DNA of 64,000 bases from an uncultured Selenomonadales bacterium (GCA_946183785.1 CAMHCS010000001.1:1-64000), one strand, 5' to 3'; shown: positions 53,309 to 62,034, counted from the stretch's first letter. Made by a program: numbers and translations. The notes: a model not told the origin generated them from the sequence alone.

Positions 53309-54982
53309 ATGATTTCCATACAAGGCGTCGGCGTATCTCCCGGACTGGCCTGCGGCCCCCTGTATTTCCTTCATCCGGCGGAGAACGTGATCCGTCGGGC
53401 TGCTGCCGCGGACTCGGATGCGGAGTGGGAGCGTTTCCTTTCCGCGCAGGCCCGGACCGTGGAACAGCTTGGCATACTGGCGGAGCAGGTTCGGCAGCGC
53501 TCCGGCGAAGAGGCAGCCGCCCTTCTGGAGGGACACCAGCTGCTGGCCGAAGACCCGGATCTGACGGATGGCGTGGAGGCACGGATTCGCGAGCAGGGAC
53601 TCGGCGCCGAGGCGGCGGTCATGGATACCGGCACAGCGCTTGCGGAAGAGTTCGCTTCCTTGGACGATCCATACCTTCAGGCAAGGGCGGCGGACGTCAA
53701 GGACGTATGCCGCCGGATCGCCGCCTGTCTGGCCGGCGGCGACGGTGCTGCCGCCGAGCTCCCGGGCCCTGTGATTCTGGCGGCGGAGGATCTGTCTCCC
53801 AGCGAAACGGTGCAGCTGGACAAAACAAGGCTGTTGGGGTTGATTACCGCCGGCGGCTCCGTCAACGGCCACACCGCAATCATGGCAGGAACCATGGGGA
53901 TTCCGGCGGTCATCGGCGCGGCGGGCATAATGGACGCCGGACCGGAAGGCTGCGAGGTCCTTTTGGACGGCGGCGACGGCGTCGTTTGCGTGGCTCCGGA
54001 TCCGGAAACAAAAAAAGCGTTCCTGGAAAAGCAGGAACGGCAGCTTGCGCAGGACGAGCGAATGAAGAGCCTTCGGGGGCAGAAAAGCGTGACGCGCGAC
54101 GGGCAGAGCCTTCGTATTTGCTGTAATATCGGCGGCCCGGAGGACGTGCCCGCAGTTTTGGAAAACGACGGGGAAGGCGTCGGCCTGTTCCGAAGCGAAT
54201 TCCTTTATCTGGGACGAAATGACTATCCTGATGAGGAGACGCAGCTTGCGGCTTATCGGCAGGTATTGTCAGCCATGAAGGATCGGGAGGTCATTATCCG
54301 AACGCTGGATATCGGAGCGGATAAGCAGATCGGTTATTTCGGCCTGCCGCGGGAAGAAAACCCCGCTCTGGGCAACCGGGCTCTGCGTATCTGTCTCGCC
54401 CGGCCGGAGCTTTTCCGCACTCAGCTTCGGGCCTTGTACCGGGCGTCCGTCTACGGAAGGCTGGGCGTCATGTTCCCTATGGTGGCCAGCGTTTGGGAAG
54501 TTCGTGAATCCCTGGCTATGTGCGAGCAGGTAAAACGGGAATTGCGGAAGGAAAACCTGCCTTTCTCGGAAAATGTACAAATCGGCGTCATGGTGGAAAC
54601 GCCTGCGGCAGCCATCATGAGCGATCGACTGGCTCAGCTGGTGGACTTTTTCTCCTGCGGCACCAACGATCTGACCCAATACACGCTGGCGTGCGACCGC
54701 CAGAACCGCGAGCTGAAACGGTTCAGCGATCCCCGTCACCCGGCTGTACTGCGGCTTCTCAAGATGGTAGCGGACAATGCGCATAGACACAATATCCGAA
54801 TGCACATCTGCGGGGAAATGGCCGCGGACCTCAGCCTGACGGAAACCTTTCTCGCTATGGGCGTCGACGAGCTTTCCGTTTCGCCCCGCTTCGTACTTCC
54901 CCTGCGGCAGAAAGTCCGTGCAACGGATTTATCTTCCTGTCGTCAGTCTTTGATGGAAGAATTGATGACAGATCGACTGTAA
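53309..54982 (+). CDS. PTS enzyme I-like phosphotransferase
   Basis: This 557-residue protein is close to the usual length of about 570. It has GVGVSPGLACGPLY at the start, the phospho-His loop GGSVNGHTAIMAGTMGIPAV (His188; the usual Ser before His is Gly), VGLFRSEFLYLGR, GADKQIGYFGLPREENPALG, CGTNDLTQYTLACDR and the C-terminal HICGEMAAD with the active Cys. It takes phosphate from phosphoenolpyruvate. Position after dhaLMK and HPr suggests a dedicated Dha relay, though it could also supply general PTS. Confidence 0.9.
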   Translation: MISIQGVGVSPGLACGPLYFLHPAENVIRRAAAADSDAEWERFLSAQARTVEQLGILAEQVRQRSGEEAAALLEGHQLLAEDPDLTDGVEARIREQGLGAEAAVMDTGTALAEEFASLDDPYLQARAADVKDVCRRIAACLAGGDGAAAELPGPVILAAEDLSPSETVQLDKTRLLGLITAGGSVNGHTAIMAGTMGIPAVIGAAGIMDAGPEGCEVLLDGGDGVVCVAPDPETKKAFLEKQERQLAQDERMKSLRGQKSVTRDGQSLRICCNIGGPEDVPAVLENDGEGVGLFRSEFLYLGRNDYPDEETQLAAYRQVLSAMKDREVIIRTLDIGADKQIGYFGLPREENPALGNRALRICLARPELFRTQLRALYRASVYGRLGVMFPMVASVWEVRESLAMCEQVKRELRKENLPFSENVQIGVMVETPAAAIMSDRLAQLVDFFSCGTNDLTQYTLACDRQNRELKRFSDPRHPAVLRLLKMVADNAHRHNIRMHICGEMAADLSLTETFLAMGVDELSVSPRFVLPLRQKVRATDLSSCRQSLMEELMTDRL

Positions 54983-55001
54983 TACAAGCTATCAAAAAAA
55001 T

Positions 55002-55040
55002 CTGAGACAGGAAGGAAGAAGATCTTGTCTCAGTTTTTTT
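55002..55040. terminator. Terminator after the Dha operon
   Basis: CTGAGACA (55002-55009) pairs with TGTCTCAG (55026-55033), followed by seven Ts. An A-tract on the left side makes it usable in both directions, also for the minus-strand methyltransferase gene. Confidence 0.88.
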
Positions 55041-55094
55041 GTCCTTCGCTTTCCTGTTTCGCGGCAGTGCCCGCCGTAGCAATGATCGTTGCGA

Positions 55095-55748
55095 TTACTT
55101 TTTCGCCCGGACGCAAAGCCAGCGTCCCTTGTCTCCCATGACGGATTTTTGATCCGTGCGCACTTCCCGGAATCCTGCTTTTTTCAGTTCGCAGACAAGG
55201 TTTTCACGGGATACCAGCTTCATGCCGTCGATGATGCGCGTCCATTTCTCGTCTGCGGGGCAGGAGCCGTCGGCTTCGCAGACGATCAGGAAATCTCCGC
55301 CGGGCTTTAGAATGCGGTGAACGCCGGGGAAGGAATTTGCCGGCCAGAAATAGATTGTTTCAAAAGCGGTGGCCGCGTCAAAGGTGTCGTCGGGGAAAGG
55401 AAGCTCGGCCACGTTCCCCTCCACAATGTTGCATCGCCCGTCGCGGATTGCGGCGGCATTTTTCTTTTTCGACGCCGTCACGCTGACCGGCGAATAGTCG
55501 AGCCCCGTCACATGACCATCGGGACATGCGTCGAGCATGGCCGACACATTGCTGCCGCCGCCGCATCCCAGGTCGATGACTTCGGCGTCCGGAGCCAGCT
55601 TCAGGTGGGAGAGCCCCCACTTTGAAACCGGCCCATGGGACGCGTTCATCATGTTTACGATCAGTTTTCCGACTCGTCCCTCCGGCTTCGCACAGTTCTG
55701 GAAAACGCGGTGCAGGAGATTCTGGAAAAAATTTCTTTTCATATTCAT
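55095..55748 (-). CDS. Class I SAM-dependent methyltransferase
   Basis: This 217-residue protein has motif I VIDLGCGGGSNVSAM (about residues 52-66), motif II GLDYSPVSV, NVAELPFPDDTFDAATAF and a motif IV-like ETIYFW. The N-terminus (KRNFFQNLLHRVFQN) and the phrase GKLIVNMMNASHG are usual for a group of small-molecule methyltransferases of unknown substrate. It stands alone on the minus strand, with ATG 55748. Confidence 0.88.
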   Translation of the reverse strand: MNMKRNFFQNLLHRVFQNCAKPEGRVGKLIVNMMNASHGPVSKWGLSHLKLAPDAEVIDLGCGGGSNVSAMLDACPDGHVTGLDYSPVSVTASKKKNAAAIRDGRCNIVEGNVAELPFPDDTFDAATAFETIYFWPANSFPGVHRILKPGGDFLIVCEADGSCPADEKWTRIIDGMKLVSRENLVCELKKAGFREVRTDQKSVMGDKGRWLCVRAKK

Positions 55749-55871
55749 CCTTCTTCCTGATTTTGAAAAAGATTATCATAAATAATATGACATTGTTTCT
55801 CATTTGTCAAGAAAACGTGAAAATCATGGAAAAAAACGCTTACGTTTATCAAGACCCAATTTTAGTCATTC

Positions 55872-56657
55872 TTATCCCAGCGCTGTATCGAGCACCATCA
55901 TGACGGTAAAGCCGACGGCGAAGCAGATGACGCCGACGTTGGAGTGCTCTCCGGCGGACATTTCCGGAATCAGTTCCTCCACGACCACATAAATCATAGC
56001 CCCGGCGGCAAAGCTGAGGAAATAGGGGAGAGCGGGGACGATCAGTCCGGCGGCTAAAATGGTAAGGAATCCTCCGACGGGCTCCACTACGCCGGAGAGA
56101 ACGCCGCCCAGGAACGCACGGGGACGGCTTTTCCCGTTTGCATAGAGCGGCATGGAAATAATCGCGCCTTCAGGAAAATTTTGGATGGCGATGCCGAGGG
56201 AGAGTGCCAACGCGCCGCCGATGGTGACCTGGGAAGCGCCCTCCGTAAGCCCCGCAAGCATGACGCCCACCGCCATCCCCTCAGGGATATTGTGAAGAGT
56301 TACAGCCAGTACCATCATGGTCGTGCGGGAAAGGCGGGCGGGAAGCCCTTCCGCTTTTTCCGCGTCCAAATGTAAATGCGGAATGATATGATCGAGCAGC
56401 AATAAAAACAGCGTACCGACCCAAAAGCCGATCACAGCGGGCAGGAACGCGAGTTTCCCCATGGGCGCGCTCATCTCCATAGCGGGAAGTAACAGGCTCC
56501 AAACCGACGCCGCGACCATCACGCCGGACGCGAACCCGGTCAGCGCCTTCTGCGTACCGGGCGCCAGTTCCCGGCGCGAAAGAAACACGCAGGCAGCGCC
56601 CAGGCATGTTCCGATAAAGGGGATAAGAAGAGAAAGGACAATTTCGGGACGAAACAC
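55872..56657 (-). CDS. ZIP-family divalent metal transporter
   Basis: This 261-residue membrane protein has about eight hydrophobic segments. LHNIPEGMAVGVML (about 143-156) and IAIQNFPEGAIISMPL are the two ZIP metal-binding helices (H-N-x-P-E-G and N-x-P-E-G). It also has a His/Asp loop LLDHIIPHLHLD. It resembles ZupT/GufA types, which import zinc, iron or manganese. It is divergent from the DUF3793 gene, with the Fur-like box between them. Confidence 0.9.
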   Translation of the reverse strand: MFRPEIVLSLLIPFIGTCLGAACVFLSRRELAPGTQKALTGFASGVMVAASVWSLLLPAMEMSAPMGKLAFLPAVIGFWVGTLFLLLLDHIIPHLHLDAEKAEGLPARLSRTTMMVLAVTLHNIPEGMAVGVMLAGLTEGASQVTIGGALALSLGIAIQNFPEGAIISMPLYANGKSRPRAFLGGVLSGVVEPVGGFLTILAAGLIVPALPYFLSFAAGAMIYVVVEELIPEMSAGEHSNVGVICFAVGFTVMMVLDTALG

Positions 56658-56849
56658 AGCAACACCTCATTGATATTTGTCATGATTACGATGATTCCTG
56701 CCAAATCCCGGAGGAGGATTTCTAACGAAGCGGTTAAGGAGACCGGCATGTTTCCAAATCTCGTTCGTCAGCGTTCCCAACAGGGAAGGCAGTTTTTATC
56801 AGCTTTATAAGGATATCATAGCATAAATGAAAAAAATCATCAAAAGGTA

Positions 56850-56878
56850 TTGAAATTAATTTTCATTTGTGTTATCAT
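56850..56878 (+). promoter_or_regulatory. Promoter with Fur-like box before the DUF3793 gene
   Basis: TTGAAA (56850-56855) and TATCAT (56873-56878) are spaced by 17. The palindrome TGAAA-TTAAT-TTTCA (56851-56865) covers the -35 and spacer and resembles Fur-type sites. It suggests repression by iron or another metal. Confidence 0.6.
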
Positions 56879-56902
56879 CTGACTATCACAGGAGGTGAGC
56901 CG

Positions 56903-57469
56903 ATGACGACAGCGGATTTTGAGGAACTGATCGCTCGTCAGTGCGCCCCGACGTTCATCGGTCTGAAAGCGGCAAGTCTCGTCGCCTTTCAAAAGGCTCG
57001 ATTCGACGACCTCGACGCGCAGCTCGCCGACTATGAGTCCTGTTTCGCCTGTCACGGGATTTCTGTATTTCGTCTCCTGGACGAAGAAAAACGCACGCTC
57101 ATGCTTTTTTACCGCGGCGGCGTCTTGGATGACATTCTTCGTCGGCGAGACGCGCAGAAAATCCTCAGGCGCTATGGGTATCGTCCGTCGGATTCGCTTT
57201 CGGCGATGCTTGGGCGGCTACGTCAACGTGTTCAATCAGGCGAAGGCTTTCCTCATGAGATTGGTCTCTTTCTCGGCTACCCCCCGCATGACGTAAGAGG
57301 CTTCATCGAAAACAAGGGGCGCGGCTTTCTCTGCTGCGGACTCTGGAAGGTCTATGCCGACGCGGATGCGTCGATGGCTTTTTTCAAGCGATGCGCCGAC
57401 TGCACCGCGCGTTTCTGCACGCGGCTTGCGAACGGCGTTCCGATGGCCGAAATTCTCCAAGCCGTATAG
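56903..57469 (+). CDS. DUF3793 family protein
   Basis: This 188-residue protein has RQCAPTFIGLKAASLVAF near the start, KTRTLMLFYRG-like (RTLMLFYRGGVLDDIL) in the middle and EIGLFLGYPPHDVRGFI near residue 125, the hallmark of DUF3793. A CAGGAGG ribosome site precedes ATG 56903. In Clostridia and Negativicutes such genes are commonly followed by a flavodoxin gene, as here (77-base gap), and are often iron-controlled. The function is unknown. Confidence 0.88.
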   Translation: MTTADFEELIARQCAPTFIGLKAASLVAFQKARFDDLDAQLADYESCFACHGISVFRLLDEEKRTLMLFYRGGVLDDILRRRDAQKILRRYGYRPSDSLSAMLGRLRQRVQSGEGFPHEIGLFLGYPPHDVRGFIENKGRGFLCCGLWKVYADADASMAFFKRCADCTARFCTRLANGVPMAEILQAV

Positions 57470-57546
57470 TTTTGTCGTTTTCATCATCCCCCCGATGAAT
57501 ACGACGAAGCTTCGGCGAGGGGAAAGTTCACAGAAAGGAGCAATCT

Positions 57547-57981
57547 ATGAAGAAAATCGCGGTGGTCTATTGGAGCGGAGGCGGCAATACGGAAGCCATG
57601 GCGACAGCCGCCGCCGACGGCGCAAAAAAGGCCGGCGGCGACCCAGCGCTTTTCCGTGTGAACGAATTTTCCGCACAGGACATGAAGGAGTACGACGGCT
57701 TCCTTTTCGGCTGCCCCGCGATGGGCGCAGAGGTCCTGGAAGAATCGGAGTTCGAGCCGTTCTTTCGGGAAGCCGAATCCAAGCTTTCCGGCGTTCCCGT
57801 GGGGCTCTTCGGCTCTTACGGATGGGGCGGCGGCGAATGGATGCGCCAGTGGGAAGCGCGCGTCAAAGATGACGGCGCGAAGCTCGTAGAAAAAGGACTT
57901 GCCATTGAAAATGCCCCGGACGAAAAAGGACTTGTCGACTGCGCGGCCCGTGGGGAAATTCTTGTCAAAGCGCTCGCGTGA
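57547..57981 (+). CDS. Flavodoxin
   Basis: This 144-residue short-chain flavodoxin has IAVVYWSGGGNTEAMA (FMN phosphate loop), FGCPAMGAEVLEE and VGLFGSYGWGGGEWM. It is a low-potential electron carrier that replaces ferredoxin when iron is short. It follows the DUF3793 gene behind GAAAGGAG, and the Fur-like box upstream agrees with iron control. Confidence 0.93.
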   Translation: MKKIAVVYWSGGGNTEAMATAAADGAKKAGGDPALFRVNEFSAQDMKEYDGFLFGCPAMGAEVLEESEFEPFFREAESKLSGVPVGLFGSYGWGGGEWMRQWEARVKDDGAKLVEKGLAIENAPDEKGLVDCAARGEILVKALA

Positions 57982-58020
57982 AACTCTTTTGGTGATAACC
58001 TCTCATTTCTCTCCCATAAG

Positions 58021-58066
58021 CAGAAACCCCATCGCCTTTGCAGGAGGCTTTGGGGTATTTCTGTTT
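58021..58066 (+). terminator. Terminator after flavodoxin
   Basis: CAGAAACCCC pairs with GGGGTATTTCTG with a small bulge, followed by TTTT. An inner GCCT/AGGC helix is also possible. Confidence 0.6.
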
Positions 58067-58107
58067 TATCCGGGAGATTTCAAGAAAATATCATCCCAAA
58101 ATTCATA

Positions 58108-58155
58108 TTGACATTGAGAACCAAATGCTATATTATATCCGTAATGATTTTCATT
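58108..58155 (+). promoter_or_regulatory. Promoter and Fur-like box before the metal-ATPase genes
   Basis: TTGACA (58108-58113) and TATTAT (58131-58136) are spaced by 17. AATGATTTTCATT (58143-58155), an almost perfect palindrome, lies just after the -10 and resembles the Fur half-site pattern. Confidence 0.62.
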
Positions 58156-58181
58156 TTATTAAATTCACAGGAGGAATGAAA

Positions 58182-58388
58182 ATGTTTTCAAGAAGCGATT
58201 TTTGGATTGGGATGGCTGTCGGCGTCGTTGCCGGCGTTTTCGGCTACCGCTATATGCAGGAGCGCGAACAGCAGATGCTGGCTCTTGCAGGCGGGGCGCC
58301 CGCCGGGCAGGTGCCGCTGGCGGAGTTGGAGCGCCAGAAGGAAGAGCTGGAGGACATGATTGCAGCGCAGAAGGCGCAGGAGAAATAA
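58182..58388 (+). CDS. Small single-pass membrane protein
   Basis: This 68-residue protein is read from ATG 58182 (AGGAGG 7 bases upstream; the ATG at 58176 is too near it). One membrane segment (WIGMAVGVVAGVFGYRYM, about residues 8-25) is followed by a charged, helical tail (ELERQKEELEDMIAAQ). Short proteins of this type accompany HMA2-domain proteins and P1B ATPases in related bacteria (DUF6110-like). It may regulate or assist the ATPase. A terminator stands between it and the next gene. Confidence 0.7.
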   Translation: MFSRSDFWIGMAVGVVAGVFGYRYMQEREQQMLALAGGAPAGQVPLAELERQKEELEDMIAAQKAQEK

Positions 58389-58400
58389 GCACTAAAGGAA

Positions 58401-58442
58401 AGGAGACTGCCTTTTGCTAAGGACAGTCTCCTTTGTTGTTTT
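58401..58442 (+). terminator. Terminator between the small protein and HMA2 genes
   Basis: AGGAGACTG (58401-58409) pairs with CAGTCTCCT (58424-58432), followed by a T-rich run. It would give more of the small protein than of the downstream genes by partial read-through. Confidence 0.75.
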
Positions 58443-58456
58443 CGGAGAGATTGTTC

Positions 58457-58930
58457 ATGAAAAAAATGTCGTTAGGACTGCCGCTTATGGGCGCGGCTGC
58501 GGGGACGCTGCTTTCATTGGCGATACCGTCGAAACGAGGGCATATCGCCTGCGGGATTGCGTGGGCGTGGCTTTCGGCACTTCACGCCTGGCAGTATCGC
58601 AAAAAGCTCGCGCAAGATTTGAAACGGAATGGTGGTTTTTTGGCTATGACGGATTTTCCGCAATCGAAGCTCGATTTCTTTATCCGCGCCGTGGATGTCG
58701 CTTCATACATCCCCGGCAGGGCGCGGCTCTATGCGCGGCCCCTCGTCGGCAACGCGGCGCTGGCAAAACAGGTGGAGCGGGAGCTTTCCTCCGCGGAGGG
58801 CATGAAAAGCGTCCGGACGAACACGACGACCGGCTCCATCCTCATCGAGTACGACCCGGCTATGCTCCGAAAAAATCCGGAACTGGCGAGAATGGAAGAA
58901 TATATCAGAACCCATGTGAAGAAGAGGTGA
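58457..58930 (+). CDS. HMA2-like membrane-associated protein 1
   Basis: This 157-residue protein has two hydrophobic segments near the N-terminus (GLPLMGAAAGTLLSLAIP and GHIACGIAWAWLSALHAW) and a C-terminal HMA-like fold (ARLYARPLVGNAALAKQVER, then SVRTNTTTGSILIEYD). The copper-binding C-x-x-C of classical HMA domains is absent, as in HMA2 domains. ATG 58457 follows GGAGAG by 8 bases. It may act with the ATPase downstream as an anchored adaptor. Confidence 0.75.
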   Translation: MKKMSLGLPLMGAAAGTLLSLAIPSKRGHIACGIAWAWLSALHAWQYRKKLAQDLKRNGGFLAMTDFPQSKLDFFIRAVDVASYIPGRARLYARPLVGNAALAKQVERELSSAEGMKSVRTNTTTGSILIEYDPAMLRKNPELARMEEYIRTHVKKR

Positions 58931-59064
58931 GCCTTCCCCTTTGGGGAAGGTGGCAGCCGAAGGCTGACGGATGAGGTTTTGCGATGTAACGCTTTATATA
59001 ATTGTTGTGGTACAAAAACCTCACCCACCGTCTTCGACGGTCCCCCCTCCCCAAAGGGGAGGGC
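58931..59064. repeat. Palindromic intergenic repeat (MITE/REP-like)
   Basis: The ends are inverted: GCCTTCCCCTTTTGGGG at the left and CCCCAAAGGGGAGGGC at the right, with GCAGCCGAAGGCTGACGG / CCGTCTTCGACGG hairpins and GGTTTT / AAAACC further in. The sequence type is common in many gut Firmicutes. It lies inside the operon between two coding regions. Confidence 0.75.
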
Positions 59065-59091
59065 TAAGTTACGGAAAGGAAAGGTGATTAC

Positions 59092-59694
59092 ATGTCCTAC
59101 ATGTCCGGCATGATGATGGGGCTGGCTTTTGGGCAAGGCGTCCGACGGCTGTTGACAGGCGGCGCGGCAAAAAAAGAGGTTCCGGCCTTTGCTTTGGCTC
59201 GCTCGATTCCGGGGCGGCGGCGTTATTATGTGAAGGCGCTCGTCGGAAATGAAGCGCTGGCGTCGGCCGTGGAGCAGGCGCTGTCTAAACTCGACTGCAT
59301 CGACGAAGTCAGGGCGAATCCCGTATCGGGCAGTCTGCTTCTGATTTATCGCGGCGACGAATCAAAGATTGACGCCGTCGCCCGACGGCTTGCAGCCCGC
59401 GTTTTCTCCGCGCCGGCAGCGGAAGAGAAGACAGATATGAGCAGCACGCCGACGCCTTTCGAGGAGGCTGCCGACGGGCTTGCCGCGTTCGGCAAGCATA
59501 TCCACGGCACATTTTCCTCCATCAATCGTCACATGAAAATAGCGACCGGCGGATGGTTTGATTTGCCGTCGATCCTCTCGCTGGTGTTCACAGTGCGGGG
59601 GCTTCAAAAAGTCTTGGTGACTAAGCAGCTTCCCACCGGACCGCAGCTTCTTTGGTGGGCTTTTTCAATCCTGCGGGGGTGGCGGTTCGCATGA
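59092..59694 (+). CDS. HMA2-like protein 2
   Basis: This 200-residue protein has an HMA2-like fold at about residues 40-110 (SIPGRRRYYVKALVGNEALA, then VRANPVSGSLLLIY), similar to the preceding protein and without C-x-x-C, and a C-terminal hydrophobic region (WFDLPSILSLVFTVRGLQKV, LLWWAFSILRGW) that may contact the membrane. Its stop overlaps the ATPase start (ATGATGA), so the two are translated together and probably form a complex. Confidence 0.75.
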   Translation: MSYMSGMMMGLAFGQGVRRLLTGGAAKKEVPAFALARSIPGRRRYYVKALVGNEALASAVEQALSKLDCIDEVRANPVSGSLLLIYRGDESKIDAVARRLAARVFSAPAAEEKTDMSSTPTPFEEAADGLAAFGKHIHGTFSSINRHMKIATGGWFDLPSILSLVFTVRGLQKVLVTKQLPTGPQLLWWAFSILRGWRFA

Positions 59695-61781
59695 TGTACC
59701 GTGTTGTCACCGTGCCGTTGGCGTCGGTGCTTCCGCAGGAAACGCGCATCCTCGCCGGGGTTCGTCTTCGGACGATGCCCGGTATCGTTTCGGCGGCGGT
59801 AGAGGAAAAACGGCTTCGCGTCTGGCATACAGGCGTGCGGCTTGCTCCCGCGGCCCAAAGGCTCATTCGGCGATACCAAACGGAAGCGGAGCAGAGGGAA
59901 ACGGAGCCAACGATGGCGGATTACCGCCGGGACGCTTTGATTTCCGTAGGCGTCTTCGCCGCCATGAAGCTCCTGGAAAGGAACGCCCCTGCCGCCTACG
60001 TGGGGCTCCGTGTGGTGCGAAGCCTCCTTGTGCTTGGCATGGCGCGGAATCTCTTCAAAAGCGGCTACGGCCCCCTCATACGGGAGCGGCGTCCGAACGC
60101 CGACACGCTGACGGCCACTGCAGTTGTGGCTTCGGTGCTGTCGGGACGTCCCGAGTCGAGCCTGACGCTTCTGACCCTTTCGAATGTTGCGGAAATGTTG
60201 ACGAGCTATGCCGCCGAGCGCGCGCGCCGTCAGATTTCAGACCTTTTGAACCTGAACCAACGATATGCCTGGCTCGTGGAGAACGGCGCGGAGCAAAAAG
60301 TCGCCGTCGAATCCCTGAAGGCAGGGGACAAGATTGCCGCCCACTCGGGGGAGATGATCTGTATCGACGGTCGTGTGCTGGCAGGATCTGCCGCCGTGAA
60401 TCAGGCGTCGATCACCGGCGAGTCCGCACCCGCCATGAAACAGGAGAAGTCCAGGGTCTACGCGGGCAGCGTCGTCGAGGCAGGCGAGCTTGTCATTCTG
60501 GTGGAAAAGACCGGGCAGGACACTTCCCTCGCCCATATCGTGCATCTCGTGGAGGAAGCACAGGCGCAGCGCGCGCCCGTGCAGAATTTCGCCGACCAAA
60601 TGGCGCAAATGCTCGTACCTGTTTCTCTTCTGGGCGCGCTGGTCGTTTACGGCGCGACACGAGACTGGCAGCGTGTGTTGAATCTGCTTTTTATCGACTT
60701 TTCCTGCGGTCTGAAGCTGTCCACCGCCACGGCGATTTCCGCCGCGATTGCCGCCGCCGCGAAAAAAGGCATACTCGTCAAGGGCGGAAATTATATCGAA
60801 GCTCTGGCCGAGGCTGATACCGTGGTGCTCGACAAGACAGGCACACTGACCATCGGCGTGCCGCAGATTTCCTATATCCGCACTGTTCCCGACGTCAGCG
60901 AGAAGGAGACAGTCCTCCTGGCGGCCTCGGCGGAAATGCATTCCGTCCATCCGCTGGCGGTGGCTATCCAAAAATACGTCCGCGAGCAGGATTGGACCGT
61001 GCCGCAGCATAAAAGCTCCACCACGATCGTCGCGCGCGGAATGAAAGCCGTCGTGCCGGACTTTGAAAAATACAAGGGCGGCTCGGTTCTCGTCGGCAGC
61101 CGGAAGTTCATGGAGGAATCGAAGGTCAAAAAGCTCGATGACGTGATGATTGAGGAAACCGCGCCGAACCGCATCTATGTGGCGCGGGACAAAAAGCTCC
61201 TCGGCGTGATCGGCATCAACGACCCGATCCGTCCGAAGATGAAAAAAACGCTGAACCAAATGCGCCGTTACGGCATCGATGAAATCGTGATGCTGACCGG
61301 AGACTCGAAGGAGGTCGCCGCGCAAGTGGCGCAGGATATGGACATCGACGCCTACTATGCCGAGGTCCTGCCTGAGGACAAGGCGAACTATGTGCAAAAA
61401 CTCAAGGAACGCGGCTGCATTATGATGGTCGGCGACGGCATCAACGACGCCCCCGCGCTGGCTTTCGCCGACGTCGGCGTGAGCCTCGGCGGACAGCAGA
61501 CCGACATAGCCGCTGAGTCCAGCGCAGTGACGATCCGTTCCGAGGACCCGGAAGGGCTGATGACCGCGCTGACCATCGGACGGCGCACCATGCGCCTGAT
61601 CCGGCAAAACTTTACAGCGACCATTGCAGTGAATTCCGCCGCGATGCTCCTCGGCGCTCTGGGACGAATCAATCCGCTATGGGCTGCGATCATCCACAAC
61701 ACCGCAACCCTGGCGGTCGTGCTGAACAGCGCACGGATTTTGGGGATAGGAAAGCAAAAAATCTTGCCATCTGTTGGATAA
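59691..61781 (+). CDS. P1B-type heavy-metal transport ATPase
   Basis: This 696-residue protein has an HMA2-like N-terminal domain (about 1-75), A-domain TGESAP, the phosphorylation motif DKTGTLT, the MLTGDSKEVA region and GDGINDAPAL. The ion-path helix carries DFSCGLKLSTATA, in which the usual CPC/SPC reads SCG. Specificity is therefore not that of the common Cu or Zn pumps; related ATPases with SCA/SCG motifs occur with HMA2 partners. The ATG at 59691 overlaps the preceding stop. It would export or import a transition metal; the Fur-like box suggests iron or manganese. Confidence 0.87.
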   Translation: MMYRVVTVPLASVLPQETRILAGVRLRTMPGIVSAAVEEKRLRVWHTGVRLAPAAQRLIRRYQTEAEQRETEPTMADYRRDALISVGVFAAMKLLERNAPAAYVGLRVVRSLLVLGMARNLFKSGYGPLIRERRPNADTLTATAVVASVLSGRPESSLTLLTLSNVAEMLTSYAAERARRQISDLLNLNQRYAWLVENGAEQKVAVESLKAGDKIAAHSGEMICIDGRVLAGSAAVNQASITGESAPAMKQEKSRVYAGSVVEAGELVILVEKTGQDTSLAHIVHLVEEAQAQRAPVQNFADQMAQMLVPVSLLGALVVYGATRDWQRVLNLLFIDFSCGLKLSTATAISAAIAAAAKKGILVKGGNYIEALAEADTVVLDKTGTLTIGVPQISYIRTVPDVSEKETVLLAASAEMHSVHPLAVAIQKYVREQDWTVPQHKSSTTIVARGMKAVVPDFEKYKGGSVLVGSRKFMEESKVKKLDDVMIEETAPNRIYVARDKKLLGVIGINDPIRPKMKKTLNQMRRYGIDEIVMLTGDSKEVAAQVAQDMDIDAYYAEVLPEDKANYVQKLKERGCIMMVGDGINDAPALAFADVGVSLGGQQTDIAAESSAVTIRSEDPEGLMTALTIGRRTMRLIRQNFTATIAVNSAAMLLGALGRINPLWAAIIHNTATLAVVLNSARILGIGKQKILPSVG

Positions 61782-61809
61782 ACGTATAAACATATAAAAG
61801 TGCAGACAG

Positions 61810-61847
61810 AGCGCCCGACGTTTGATTACCGTCGGGCGCTGTTGTTT
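61810..61847 (+). terminator. Terminator after the P1B ATPase gene
   Basis: AGCGCCCGACG (61810-61820) and CGTCGGGCGCT (61830-61840) are perfectly complementary and followed by GTTGTTT. Confidence 0.85.
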
Positions 61848-61980
61848 CATCATGCCTTGTTTCAACGTATAGTATTCGTGTTCCTTTTTTAGCATTGTGA
61901 GCTTTGACGACAAAACGGCTTTCCATTTGCGTGAACATTTTTTGAAGAGATTTGTTTGTTCGCAAAACTAGAGTTTTTGA

Positions 61981-62009
61981 TTGACAAAATTCACTTTTAG
62001 GAATAAACT
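61981..62009 (+). promoter_or_regulatory. Promoter of the riboswitch-mutase transcript
   Basis: TTGACA (61981-61986) and TAAACT (62004-62009) are spaced by 17 bases, giving a start near 62016, just before the riboswitch. Confidence 0.65.
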
Positions 62010-62034
62010 AAAAACTGACAACGGAATAGTGTGG

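Noticed and set aside
53245-54126. 293-codon plus-strand frame overlapping the EI-like gene
   Set aside because: Arg/Gly-rich shadow; EI motifs lie in the other frame.
61690-61965. Minus-strand frame of 91 codons after the ATPase gene
   Set aside because: It covers a clear intrinsic terminator and the 3' end of the ATPase gene, with no supporting motif.
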